From Gracilimonas sp965227785 (lineage in GTDB: Bacteria; Bacteroidota; Rhodothermia; Balneolales; Balneolaceae): a stretch of DNA of 64,000 nucleotides. Position 1 is the first letter of the stretch; every line of letters begins with the position of its first letter. The position numbers were made by a program, and so were the translations under genes. This document shows positions 1-9,058 of the stretch, piece after piece. The stretch is from NCBI RefSeq assembly GCF_965227785.1, contig NZ_OZ245785.1:434001-498000 (forward strand), read 5' to 3'. The notes below the pieces were generated by a model, which did no database searches, was not told the origin of the DNA, and worked only from the letters and a program-made list of their open reading frames with translations.

Positions 1-126
1 TTGTTATCCAGAAATCTGATGGAACGTGCCGATGTCGAATTTGATATGGTATTGATTCCAACTGCCATACAACTTTTACAAGCATTAGGCTGGCAAGAAT
101 GTGTGAGGTTAGGTGTTGAAGAATGA
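1..126 (+). CDS. C-terminal end of an unidentified protein (5' truncated by window)
   Basis: The frame is open from base 1 and ends at a TGA that overlaps the ATG of the next gene (ATGA), so 41 C-terminal residues are visible. The ending includes LIPTAIQLLQALGW and is acidic at the tail. I do not recognise the family from so short a piece. The four-base overlap with the downstream glycosidase shows translational coupling, so the missing gene very likely belongs to the same exopolysaccharide-type locus. A glycosyltransferase or another assembly protein would be natural guesses, but nothing in these residues proves that. Confidence 0.7.
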   Translation: MLSRNLMERADVEFDMVLIPTAIQLLQALGWQECVRLGVEE

Positions 127-986
127 AACTGAAGTTTTCGGCAATTTGCATAATGGCACTTCTTTTCACGCAGTGTAATAATACCAAACAGGCTTCTTTT
201 TCAATAGGTGATCTTACACCATTCGGGGTTTGTTATACCAAGGTAACACCGCAACAGGTACAGAATTACCGCATGGTCATTATAGAGCCGGATTTTTACA
301 CCAAAGAAGAAATGAACGCCTTGCGCGCCACCGGAACAAAGATCATAGCCTATGTGACACTCGGAGAAGTGGATACCAACCGATGGTACTTTCCCCAATT
401 AGCTGAAATTGGTTTCCTTGGGAAAAATGAAAACTGGAATAGCTTTTTTATCGACCTGGAAAGTGCTGAAGCTCGACGTATCATTTTAATGGAAGTTTTA
501 CCTGCAATCACGGAAACAGGAATAGATGGTCTATTCCTCGATACCATTGATGCCGTTGCTCCAACAACAGAAAGAGCCTATTTGCAACCCTATATGGTTC
601 AGCTGATCGAGGGAATCCGACAACGATATCCCGGGTTGACGATCATCCAGAATGCAGGTGCGTTTTTACTGGAAGAAACAGGCGATGATGTTGACGCTTT
701 CTTAACCGAGGCGCTCGCATCCGACTATGATTTTGAAAATAAGAGGTACCAGATCCGGTCTGCTGAAGAATTCAACGATCGGCTTGAATATTTGAACCAT
801 TATTCCACTCAAAGTGGTAAGCCTTATTTTATTGTAGGTTTTGCGGATTCTGATGCCAAAAGAAAACAGATTAAAACCCGTTTGGATACATTAGGGCGCC
901 CGTACTTCATTAGTAACATTGGTCTGAGTGAGCTACCCATGAAACCCGATTCCGTTGCTAATACGTTGAAATCAGGGAGACCATGA
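123..986 (+). CDS. Glyco_hydro_114-type (endo-alpha-1,4-polygalactosaminidase / PelA hydrolase-like) lipoprotein
   Basis: A 287-residue TIM-barrel glycosidase-like protein. The N-terminus is a signal sequence ending in an imperfect lipobox around Cys18, so it is probably a periplasmic or membrane-anchored lipoprotein. Family landmarks are the strand KIIAYVTLGEVD (Glu82), FFIDLES near 108-114, the hallmark GIDGLFLDTIDA with Asp140 and Asp143, and IIQNAG near 174-179. These match the Glyco_hydro_114/TM1410 group, whose members cleave alpha-1,4-galactosaminidic linkages and include the hydrolase domain of PelA. Unlike Pseudomonas PelA, the hydrolase stands alone here, and the deacetylase-like part lies two genes downstream. 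Both flanking genes overlap it by four bases. The substrate is inferred from family and context only. Confidence 0.8.
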   Translation: MKLKFSAICIMALLFTQCNNTKQASFSIGDLTPFGVCYTKVTPQQVQNYRMVIIEPDFYTKEEMNALRATGTKIIAYVTLGEVDTNRWYFPQLAEIGFLGKNENWNSFFIDLESAEARRIILMEVLPAITETGIDGLFLDTIDAVAPTTERAYLQPYMVQLIEGIRQRYPGLTIIQNAGAFLLEETGDDVDAFLTEALASDYDFENKRYQIRSAEEFNDRLEYLNHYSTQSGKPYFIVGFADSDAKRKQIKTRLDTLGRPYFISNIGLSELPMKPDSVANTLKSGRP

Positions 987-3040
987 GCTACGACTTTCAA
1001 GCCATATTCTCGGTAATCAGGCTGACTATTAGTTTTTTCTTTGTTTTTGGTCTGGTGACCCCTTTGTTTTTTGAACATGCCGGAAAGAAAAGCGGGATTG
1101 ACCGTATTGTGTTTTCCTGGGTAGGTTTAGGTGGCTTGATTATCATTGGAACCTTTATGCTGGTGAACCTCCATATCTACGACTTCATCAGTATTCTTTT
1201 TTGCCTTTTGATGCTGCCTCTGCTGGTTCATTTCTTTAAACGTAAATGGGAGGGAAGTACGGTAACTGATATTTTTAACCGTGGGGAAAACCGCATTGTT
1301 GCCAATCATGTACTGTTTATAGAAAAAGTAAAAAACTTAACCTGGGCAGACCTTAAAGAACGGGTATTTAGAAAACCTACCTTTAGTCCTGAAAACCCAT
1401 ATTCCATTACTGCTGTAGGGATAGGAGTTTTAGCTTCGGTGCTAAGAATTATTCCATCTATTCAAAACTCAGCTCCGTTCAGCAGAGTATGGTATTTTGA
1501 ATTGGATGCGGTGAAAGGGCTTAGTCTTCAGGAATACTTTTCCGGCTATCCCTCGCCAAAGGGGATGCACTCCATCATCAACTTCTTCAGCACCATTACA
1601 CAGGTAAGCCCAGAAATGATTCTTCATAACATAGGAGCATTGATCAGCTTTTTCCTGGCGGTTATAATTTTCTGGGTAATGAGGGATCTTACCAAAAGAA
1701 GGCACCAATCTGCTGCTTTATTTGCAGCGCTGATATATGCGGTATTCCCTACGTTATTCCTGCCGGTATCCATGGAACTTGAGTCTGAACTCACGGCTCT
1801 TTCTTTTTCTCTGTGTTTTGCATTACCAACTATGCTGTTTTTTCTTCGAAATATAAGGTCAGGTGGGAAGACGCCCTGGTTCTATATTTTTATGGGAATA
1901 GTGGCAACGGGCCTCACTAATGTATTCGTGCTGCTGATGGTGTTACTTCCCTTTATGTTAGTTGGGATTATATCTATCCCTAAAAAATATTTCTTCAAAA
2001 GGTTTGGAAAAATCACGCTGTACCTGATATCTATTTACGCCCTCACCTTGATACCTTACATCATTTATTGCCTGGCATCAGGTCTTAGCGTCGGTACTTT
2101 CTTTCAGGATCAGCTATTTAATACACAGGTATTCAGTTTTACCACAGACTTGATACTACCCATTGAGGAGTTGAGCCTGATATATTTCTATGCGGGAATA
2201 ACTTTATTTACATGTTTCCTGATCCGGCTTTTTGTTCAAAAGAAAAAGCGAATAGGGGACGAAATGGTATTTTTGATGCTTTTTGCATTCATCTCTTACC
2301 TGTACACTCCTTTTTTCGACTATCAATATGTGTACATCGATCCTGACCAGCTTAACAGCTTTTATGGGATTCTGATATGTATTTTCTTTGGTTTGAGTAT
2401 GCATTCTATATTCATTTTCCTGGAATGGGTCATTAAACCTGTTGAAAAAACCACACCCTATGTCATGCCAATATTAATATTGGGAATTGTGGTTTTCTTG
2501 TTCTCTTATCAGGGAGGATTGCGTAAAAGCACCTTGCTGCCTAAGACAGAACCCAACGGCTTTTTTAATGCCTATTACAATATCATTAATGAGCGAATAC
2601 CCTACACCTATGCTACAGTAGGACCTGAATTGGATCGTGAGTTGTCTAAAAACCGACATTATTTTATGAACTATCAGTTTTTTCTTGATAATTATGGTGT
2701 CATCGATTCACTGTACCAGCAATATTTAATGGTACCAGACGATCAGCGCCCGGAAGTACAGGAAGTACCACCGGCAAGTATATTTTTATTTGTGGAAAAA
2801 CCACCCTACGGTTCCATTCAGCAGGGAATACTGTATGACGCTCAGAATATTATGAGGGATGTTGAGCAATGGCTGGTAACTTTCCGCCAGCTTGAAGGAA
2901 GGAAAGTCAGAGTTTATTATGAAACCGAAGAGGCAATTGTTTATGAAATCGTAAATAGGGACGATGAATCTACTATAGGCGGAGTTTTAAAAAATATCTA
3001 TCCAACAGAGGAAGGACGTGCAGCACGACTCTTCAAATAA
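983..3040 (+). CDS. Large polytopic membrane protein, GT-C-like topology
   Basis: A 685-residue integral membrane protein with roughly eleven or twelve hydrophobic segments between residues 8 and 510 and a soluble C-terminal tail of about 170 residues. The first extracytoplasmic loop after about residue 160 contains acidic and aromatic positions (WYFELDAVKG, YFSGYPSPKGMH), the arrangement seen in GT-C membrane glycosyltransferases, but I cannot name a family. It lies between a Glyco_hydro_114 lipoprotein (4-base overlap) and a deacetylase/TPR/barrel fusion (23-base overlap), so an inner-membrane step in making or exporting the same polysaccharide is the likely role. It is not a typical PelG/Wzx flippase and shows no GGDEF or PilZ element. 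Confidence 0.7.
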   Translation: MSYDFQAIFSVIRLTISFFFVFGLVTPLFFEHAGKKSGIDRIVFSWVGLGGLIIIGTFMLVNLHIYDFISILFCLLMLPLLVHFFKRKWEGSTVTDIFNRGENRIVANHVLFIEKVKNLTWADLKERVFRKPTFSPENPYSITAVGIGVLASVLRIIPSIQNSAPFSRVWYFELDAVKGLSLQEYFSGYPSPKGMHSIINFFSTITQVSPEMILHNIGALISFFLAVIIFWVMRDLTKRRHQSAALFAALIYAVFPTLFLPVSMELESELTALSFSLCFALPTMLFFLRNIRSGGKTPWFYIFMGIVATGLTNVFVLLMVLLPFMLVGIISIPKKYFFKRFGKITLYLISIYALTLIPYIIYCLASGLSVGTFFQDQLFNTQVFSFTTDLILPIEELSLIYFYAGITLFTCFLIRLFVQKKKRIGDEMVFLMLFAFISYLYTPFFDYQYVYIDPDQLNSFYGILICIFFGLSMHSIFIFLEWVIKPVEKTTPYVMPILILGIVVFLFSYQGGLRKSTLLPKTEPNGFFNAYYNIINERIPYTYATVGPELDRELSKNRHYFMNYQFFLDNYGVIDSLYQQYLMVPDDQRPEVQEVPPASIFLFVEKPPYGSIQQGILYDAQNIMRDVEQWLVTFRQLEGRKVRVYYETEEAIVYEIVNRDDESTIGGVLKNIYPTEEGRAARLFK

Positions 3041-6000
3041 CAAACCAGACTTAACAACCCGGCCCTCCGGCATTATTCAAAGCGTAGTATTTGCGTTCAT
3101 GGTAATTTTTGTGGCCATGTTATCAGGTTGCCAGCAAGATGGTTCGTTCAGAGGGTTATCCGGTATTGACGTATCATCGCAGTCTCCTTTAGTTATGGTG
3201 ATAAAGAATCAGGGAAGTGAGTTCAGTGCCGAAGTATCAGCACAGGTACAGAAAGCACTCGATTACTCTAAGATTCCATACTTCACCATCGACTTTGGAA
3301 TTTTAACCCAGGAATTTGCCATTCCCCAATCGGTACGAAGCCTGGTTGTAACCTCCGAACGAATACAAGAGTTATCGGATGCGGAGATCGAGCGAATAAT
3401 AGAATTTGTAACGCGTGGAAATTCACTTGTTGTTATTGGCCCGATAAATAGCCCACGTTTTACTTTTCTACAGGGTATTAAGCGGGATGCTAATTTCGAT
3501 GCAGATTCTATCAATGTTGGTTTTCAACTAAACGATGATGCGTTCCCGGGAATGCAGAACAGGAAATTCAATCCACCGGATCTGCTTCCTCATTTTGGAC
3601 TGGAGGGTGAAGATTTCAACGATAATACCTCTGTTTTAGCAAGCACCGCAACAGATCCTGACCAACCATTTATAATATCCAATAAAATTGGACTCGGTGA
3701 AGTAGTTACTGTGAATAGTTTTGTAGTTGGAGGAAAAATATACCGAGGGATACTTTTCTCTTCCATTCTGCGTGGATTGGAGGGTATTCCATACCAGGTA
3801 GCAGATGTAAGTACCATTTTTTTGGATGATTTTCCCGCCCCATTGTACAACGAAAAAATGCCGCCTATAGATGAGGAGTATGATCTTACACACGCAGAGT
3901 TTGTAAGTAAAATCTGGTGGCCGGATATGGTAGCCTTAGCTGATTCATTCAACATGAGTTACTCTGCAATGACGGCATTCAACTATAATGCAAATGTAGT
4001 ACCTCCTTTTGACTTCCAGGAGTGGAGACAGGGTTCTATCATCTATAATGATAATATCATTCAGGGTAGTATTTTTCTGGCCAGCAGTATAAAGAACACC
4101 CGCCACGAGCTGGCATTTCATGGGTATAATCACTTTTCGCTATGGAGCGAAGACTGGGACAATATGAACTTCATGATTTCGGCACTTCAGGCAGCTCGTA
4201 AGCGATGGAGAATTGATAATTTAGGGCCGTTACCCACCAATTATGTTCCACCCACAAATCAGATTGATTCTATAGGTATACAGGCTATTGTTAAAGGGAT
4301 GCCAAGTATTGAATATATGAGCTCCCTCTATTTTGGAGATCGTTCGGAGGGCCAAGGGCGGGAATTCGACCCTGATCCATATGCTCCAACTGCTTTATTC
4401 AACTATCCACGTATAAGCAGCGGGTTTACCATGAATGAAAATTCCCTGATGGATCAACATGGCTTGCAACTGCTTACCGGAATCTGGAATCACTTTGTGC
4501 ATCCGGATGATGTATTTCAGGTTACTCAGCGCCGAGAAGATGAATTTTCGAGTCGAAATCCTTTGGGGCTTGGCTGGAAATCGGACCCGGAATACGGATA
4601 CGGTTTATATCAGCTTTTGAGTCAGCGAATTAAGCACACGTATCGTCACTATCCCAATAATAGGTTTTTAGCAGCTACAATGGGAGCTAAGAAAACCGAA
4701 GACTGGAGGCAGCGGCTTTCCAGCTATTCTTTAGACGGGCCGTCTATTAAAATAAACACCGGTTTCAGGAATAACTATATGCCCCATTTCCCCAATGATA
4801 ATGCACATTGGTATATGTATGTTACTCAAGAGCAAGTGAGAGAAGTTGAAAGTACGCTGGACAGACAAGGCTTAGACTACCACAGGACTGAAATCTGGGA
4901 TGGATACCTTTATCAATTTAAAACTTCCAGTGATGTCTTCTTCGTGCCTAATTTTGATAAGAGTTTTTACTATGACCAGCAATTCGTCAATAGTCTGGTT
5001 CGGGATCAAATAAACAACTTTCGTCAGTTTAATTTTATCGCATCAGACGGCACTGTATTCGATTCCGGAAATTGGCGGGATACCCGATTGGAAGATGCAG
5101 TGAAGGCTTGGCGCCGAAATCCAACGGTGGCGAACCAGGAGCGGCTCATCTCCCTGAGCGTGGAGTTTAGCCAGATTTCCCGCGCTATAGATATTCTTGA
5201 AGGCCGATTACTGCGAAATAACGTTTGGGTTCAGGATGATATCGACCGGCTGTTAACCTATTATGGATGGGAAGGGATGCAATCCAGGGCTGAAATGTTC
5301 CTGGAAACATTGTGGCAAGTGCACCGATCGGCAAAAGTTATAGCGTTTAAGAACCAGGTGGTAGCAGCTCTTGGGCTCTTTGGTGAAGACTTTAATCGCC
5401 GATGGAGATTAAGAGCCTTAGAACTTGCACCTGACGACTATGAGACACTGCTGAGTTATACCAAGTCGATGGAATCTCAGGAAAACTGGCCGGAGATGAA
5501 AAAGAATCTGTTGAAATTGATAGATATGCGCCCTCAAACAGATTCTCTCTATGCTTTCACGGTGCAACGATCCATTTACTATGAAAGTCCGGATAGCACA
5601 ATGAATCTGGTAGAAGAGTTTCCCTACCATGCTTATGATCAACTCACACCGTTTGCTTCCAACTTAGCGCTCATGTACGGTTTTGAAGCCAATGAGTATG
5701 AGAAAGCTTTGTTTTGGGCCAATAACGCTCCGGACTTTGAAGAACAGTTAAAGCTATTCTGGCTTTCACAGCTCAATTTGGATGTACTGTATCTGGCCAA
5801 AGCCAATGAACTGGTTAGCAATGACCCTGGCAATGATAATCTTCGATCTTTTGTAGGCACCAATTTATTTTATGAGGGTTTTGAGGAACAGTCCTACAAC
5901 ATTTTATATCCACTCTTTGAAAATGACAGGGAGGCAGGATTGAGCGCTGATACGTTGATCAGGAATGAAATTGGTTTTAAGCCATATGAAGAGAAAAAAA

Positions 6001-6959
6001 GTTTTTATCGAAAATACCCAAAGTTCTTCGATCCGGATCAGCAAAAGTCTCTGAAAGATGAATATAGATGGACAGAAGGTGTAAGAACTTCCCTGTTTGG
6101 TGAATACAGAAATGATAACTTTGATAATACTTTTGCTCGCGGAGGCCTTTCCGTTCAATTTGGAAACCGCAGACAAAACACACATACCATAAAATCAGAG
6201 TATCTTGTTTTTTCAGATGAAAACCTTACCGGCAATGAAACCCTGAATTACCAGGGAGGTGGATATCAGTTTACGCACCGATCTGATAACCAGCAATTTG
6301 AATTTCGTGTAGGACCAACCGTTTTGGTTGATGGCACTGAATTCATCCCTGAAGGACTTATCGGGATGAGTTTCACCAAAGACTCCGCTTTCACTTCCAT
6401 CGAATTGACCGGAGGGGCAGAGCTTACTTCCACTTCTCTCCAAAACGACTACTATCAGGCTCAGCTTCAACTCTACCGTCAGGATTACTTATTCAATGGA
6501 AATGTAGTTAGCGCCTTGTCGGCAAACGGGAAATATTATACGAATGATGTGTTCAGATATGGCGGACAAATCCGTTTGTTTCTGGACTTAATGCAATCCA
6601 GATTGAAGGTCAGGCCGGTGGGTGAAATAAGCTATGCGGATGCCACGAAGAACTTTTTATCTGGAGTTCCTTACTACACTCCGGACCAATATTTTGCTCA
6701 GGGTATAGGTCTGGATTTCAGGTTTCGTAACCCCGATTCTTTCGATTATCGTACACAATTTACGGGCGAAGTATTCGGTAAACACGAACGAAGGGAAGGG
6801 TTCTTTTACTCCGGAAGGATTCAACTCGAACATAAATTCAAAAACTTCTGGCAGATCAGTGTAGGTAGTGAGATATCTACAAGTGAAGTATACCGATCAA
6901 ATCGGATTTTCTTCACAATTTCTCACTACTTTCCCAAAAAGTTAAGAACCAATAAATAG
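3018..6959 (+). CDS. Lipoprotein with polysaccharide deacetylase-like domain, TPR-like helices and C-terminal outer-membrane beta-barrel
   Basis: A 1313-residue multidomain protein starting at GTG after a GAGGAAGGA ribosome site. A hydrophobic segment ends in LSGC, placing a lipid-modified Cys at residue 38. Residues about 55-260 look like an alpha/beta glutamine-amidotransferase-like domain. Residues about 260-560 carry metal-dependent deacetylase signatures: FLDDFP near 268 (paired Asp), FHGYNHF near 367 (HxxxH) and WNHFVHPDD near 490. Residues about 690-1000 are helical repeats resembling TPRs. From about 1010 to the end the sequence alternates polar and aromatic residues with many short turns, as in an outer-membrane barrel. 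In Pseudomonas the PelA deacetylase binds the TPRs of the porin PelB; here both functions appear fused. DUF2194 membership is possible but unchecked. Confidence 0.75.
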   Translation: MQHDSSNNKPDLTTRPSGIIQSVVFAFMVIFVAMLSGCQQDGSFRGLSGIDVSSQSPLVMVIKNQGSEFSAEVSAQVQKALDYSKIPYFTIDFGILTQEFAIPQSVRSLVVTSERIQELSDAEIERIIEFVTRGNSLVVIGPINSPRFTFLQGIKRDANFDADSINVGFQLNDDAFPGMQNRKFNPPDLLPHFGLEGEDFNDNTSVLASTATDPDQPFIISNKIGLGEVVTVNSFVVGGKIYRGILFSSILRGLEGIPYQVADVSTIFLDDFPAPLYNEKMPPIDEEYDLTHAEFVSKIWWPDMVALADSFNMSYSAMTAFNYNANVVPPFDFQEWRQGSIIYNDNIIQGSIFLASSIKNTRHELAFHGYNHFSLWSEDWDNMNFMISALQAARKRWRIDNLGPLPTNYVPPTNQIDSIGIQAIVKGMPSIEYMSSLYFGDRSEGQGREFDPDPYAPTALFNYPRISSGFTMNENSLMDQHGLQLLTGIWNHFVHPDDVFQVTQRREDEFSSRNPLGLGWKSDPEYGYGLYQLLSQRIKHTYRHYPNNRFLAATMGAKKTEDWRQRLSSYSLDGPSIKINTGFRNNYMPHFPNDNAHWYMYVTQEQVREVESTLDRQGLDYHRTEIWDGYLYQFKTSSDVFFVPNFDKSFYYDQQFVNSLVRDQINNFRQFNFIASDGTVFDSGNWRDTRLEDAVKAWRRNPTVANQERLISLSVEFSQISRAIDILEGRLLRNNVWVQDDIDRLLTYYGWEGMQSRAEMFLETLWQVHRSAKVIAFKNQVVAALGLFGEDFNRRWRLRALELAPDDYETLLSYTKSMESQENWPEMKKNLLKLIDMRPQTDSLYAFTVQRSIYYESPDSTMNLVEEFPYHAYDQLTPFASNLALMYGFEANEYEKALFWANNAPDFEEQLKLFWLSQLNLDVLYLAKANELVSNDPGNDNLRSFVGTNLFYEGFEEQSYNILYPLFENDREAGLSADTLIRNEIGFKPYEEKKSFYRKYPKFFDPDQQKSLKDEYRWTEGVRTSLFGEYRNDNFDNTFARGGLSVQFGNRRQNTHTIKSEYLVFSDENLTGNETLNYQGGGYQFTHRSDNQQFEFRVGPTVLVDGTEFIPEGLIGMSFTKDSAFTSIELTGGAELTSTSLQNDYYQAQLQLYRQDYLFNGNVVSALSANGKYYTNDVFRYGGQIRLFLDLMQSRLKVRPVGEISYADATKNFLSGVPYYTPDQYFAQGIGLDFRFRNPDSFDYRTQFTGEVFGKHERREGFFYSGRIQLEHKFKNFWQISVGSEISTSEVYRSNRIFFTISHYFPKKLRTNK

Positions 6960-6976
6960 AAACTTAACCTAATTAC

Positions 6977-7282
6977 ATGCGTAGTCGGGATATGCGCTTT
7001 ATAAGAAAACATTTGGAGTGGTTTGTGTTCAGTGCCGGACTTCTGTCACTCGCGCTTATGAGGCCTGAAAATGCCGGAACCTCACTCTGCTTTTTTGAAT
7101 GGATTGGTATAAACTTTTGCCCAGGTGAAGGACTGGGACATTCGGTGTCCTATACATTCAGGGGTAATTTTGAGGCTGCACTGCAAGCTCATTTAGCAGG
7201 ACCGGCTGCTGTTTTCATTCTAACAGGACGGATTATCAACATTTGGAAAGAACTTTATCAAGAAAAAACTAACTACACATAA
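6977..7282 (+). CDS. DUF2752 family small membrane protein
   Basis: A 101-residue protein with two hydrophobic segments (about 12-25 and 74-88). The stretch FCPGEGLGHS followed by FRGNFEAALQAH corresponds to the DUF2752 signature, normally CPxCGLTRS followed by a G-x-hydrophobic-x-x-A helix, so the usual second Cys is Glu here. An internal ATG at 6992 is an alternative start. It begins 17 bases after the deacetylase-barrel gene and is followed 8 bases later by a TM2-domain gene, a pairing often seen in Bacteroidota. No biochemical role is established for the family. It may be a passenger of the locus rather than part of the polysaccharide machine. Confidence 0.75.
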   Translation: MRSRDMRFIRKHLEWFVFSAGLLSLALMRPENAGTSLCFFEWIGINFCPGEGLGHSVSYTFRGNFEAALQAHLAGPAAVFILTGRIINIWKELYQEKTNYT

Positions 7283-7290
7283 GGAACAGT

Positions 7291-7632
7291 ATGGCTAACG
7301 TAATAGATCATTTACCGGAAATAGAAGGGGACGAATCATTATACGTCGGGAAGTTGCTTTCTGATATGTCAGATGACCAGGCTTCAAAATTCGCATCTGT
7401 TTACCGCTCACGAAGAAAAGACCCACAGACGGTTTTAATTACCTGTATTCTTGGGTTTTTCCTGATTGCAGGTGTACATCGTCTTTTGCTGAATCAAATC
7501 GGGATGGGCATCCTGTATATCTTTACAGGCGGCCTTTGTCTAATTGGGACGATTGTCGATTTAGTGAATTATAAAGACATGGCTTTTCAGTATAACCGCG
7601 GTGTAGCGAAAGAAATACAGTCGTACGTTTAA
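7291..7632 (+). CDS. TM2 domain-containing membrane protein
   Basis: A 113-residue protein with a soluble N-terminus of about 45 residues and the TM2 fold near residues 48-90: a first membrane helix, a short polar turn with GVHRLLLNQIGMG, then a glycine-rich second helix ending in IVDLVNY. TM2 proteins are small two-helix inner-membrane proteins of unclear function. AAGGA lies 7-11 bases upstream of the ATG. It is the last gene of the forward run and converges on the DUF5777-like gene, with only five bases between the two stop codons. Confidence 0.85.
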   Translation: MANVIDHLPEIEGDESLYVGKLLSDMSDDQASKFASVYRSRRKDPQTVLITCILGFFLIAGVHRLLLNQIGMGILYIFTGGLCLIGTIVDLVNYKDMAFQYNRGVAKEIQSYV

Positions 7633-7637
7633 CAGGT

Positions 7638-8510
7638 TTATTTACCTAAGCCGAAGAAACGGTTGATATTAAAACCGAAACGGAAATCAAGATCCAGAAT
7701 ATTGGTATCGGTGCGGGCAAGCAGGTGTTGTTCTGTAAACCATCGTCCGCTCATAAAAAAGAGCTGAAAAACATGTCCGCCGGTATCAATTTCAAAAGAC
7801 ACGGCAACATGATCTTTGGTATTCGGATTTCTGTTTCCCAACACAGGGAGATATTCGAAAGCGAGGGCATTTCGGTTATTTAATTTATACCGGCCGGCTA
7901 TTCCAAGTCCTACTATCGTGTTGTACAGCTTACCATTATTCTGTTCTTTCACTACGGTATTAAAGTGAGAGACCATTGGGGCAACCTGAAGGCTCAACTT
8001 GTTGTTAAACTTACGTGCTACCATCACAGAAGTGAAATAATTAAGTCGCTCGGTGAAAGTATAATTAAAGCGTCTTTCCTTTTGGGTTGATATCCCCAAA
8101 TCACCTTTGATGGCTATTTGTACTGGCACTTTGTCTGATTTCAGTTGTTCCAGGATAACGTACTTGGCACGCAAATCAACAACGTCTTCAATGCCGGTAC
8201 GGCCAATCCCAACGTCCAGTTTGTCTGTTACACCATAGTCGATCCCCAGTCTTACAGCCGCTCCACCATCCAGTCCGTAAAAATCTTCAATTCCACCTGA
8301 TACCAGCCCAAAATTATGCATAACCATGCTGTTCATATTCTTCTGCGGAAGCGCGGTAACCGTACTCAGGCCGGCAATACTTCCTGCAAGAAAGATATCT
8401 TCAACCGGTCCGTCCTGAACCGCTCGTTTCCTTTCTAACATTTGAGCTGTAACTGAATAACTGCCAAAAAGAGCTATCAGAACCAATAATGCTGTTTTGC
8501 GAATACCCAT
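7638..8510 (-). CDS. DUF5777-like outer-membrane beta-barrel protein
   Basis: A 290-residue protein with a cleavable signal peptide (cleavage probably after SVTA, about residue 22). The mature part has many amphipathic strands separated by short turns and ends in a strand rich in Phe (FGFNINRFFGLGK), consistent with an outer-membrane barrel. The segment GIDYGVTDKLDVGIGR and the block ending SHFNTV match my memory of DUF5777. It is the last gene of a three-gene minus-strand unit with a monohaem cytochrome c lipoprotein and a YceI protein; only one base separates it from the YceI stop. The transported solute, if any, is unknown. Confidence 0.75.
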   Translation of the reverse strand: MGIRKTALLVLIALFGSYSVTAQMLERKRAVQDGPVEDIFLAGSIAGLSTVTALPQKNMNSMVMHNFGLVSGGIEDFYGLDGGAAVRLGIDYGVTDKLDVGIGRTGIEDVVDLRAKYVILEQLKSDKVPVQIAIKGDLGISTQKERRFNYTFTERLNYFTSVMVARKFNNKLSLQVAPMVSHFNTVVKEQNNGKLYNTIVGLGIAGRYKLNNRNALAFEYLPVLGNRNPNTKDHVAVSFEIDTGGHVFQLFFMSGRWFTEQHLLARTDTNILDLDFRFGFNINRFFGLGK

Positions 8511-8511
8511 A

Positions 8512-9057
8512 TTAATCTTCCACCGGTTTTAATAATGCTTCAATTTCTATTTCCTGTTCCTGATCAACTTTTACAAATAGCAGGCTGGGAGGGACGATAT
8601 CGTAATCCTCGAGAAGTAATACCCAGCTTGCTTTAACAAACAATCCTTCCGGTTTCATTTGGAGTGTTCCATCGATGGTAACTTCTTGACTCACACCATG
8701 AATTTTAAATTCCCCCTTAACCGTCACGGATTGTTCGGCCGTAGTGTCCGGGTTGAAATCTGAAACCAGCTCTCCAAAAAATTCAGCAAAGGGGTATTTC
8801 TCTGTTTCCAGGGTTTCTTTCATGTCACGATCTCTTTTCTCAATTCCTGTTTCCAGAGTCGTTAAGTCGATATAGAAATCTACTTTGTTGTTGTTCAGGT
8901 TTATAAGTCCGGTCAGGTGTTCAGAGTTACCAGAAAATGTGTGTAAAGGAACTCTGGAATGAAAGGTGGCTTTGCCCTCCTCAGTCATGTAAGACTGAGC
9001 TGAGGACACCGATATAAATCCAAAGAGTAGAATAAGAGTTATTATGAGTTTCTTCAT
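8512..9057 (-). CDS. YceI family periplasmic protein
   Basis: A 181-residue lipocalin-like protein of the YceI family, which binds polyisoprenoid-type lipids in the periplasm. The start chosen is the ATG at 9057, preceded by a strong GGAGGATAATTAGT spacer and followed by a clear signal peptide (MKKLIITLILLFGFISVSSAQ minus its last residue is the hydrophobic core). A longer upstream frame exists but overlaps the cytochrome gene and lacks a signal. Family marks include FHSRVPLHTFSG, GLINLNNNKVDFYIDL, EKYPFAEF and FKIHGVSQEVTIDG. It sits between the cytochrome c gene (TAG one base from its ATG) and the DUF5777 porin gene, a set that suggests a shared envelope redox or lipid-related job. Confidence 0.88.
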   Translation of the reverse strand: MKKLIITLILLFGFISVSSAQSYMTEEGKATFHSRVPLHTFSGNSEHLTGLINLNNNKVDFYIDLTTLETGIEKRDRDMKETLETEKYPFAEFFGELVSDFNPDTTAEQSVTVKGEFKIHGVSQEVTIDGTLQMKPEGLFVKASWVLLLEDYDIVPPSLLFVKVDQEQEIEIEALLKPVED

Positions 9058-9058
9058 A

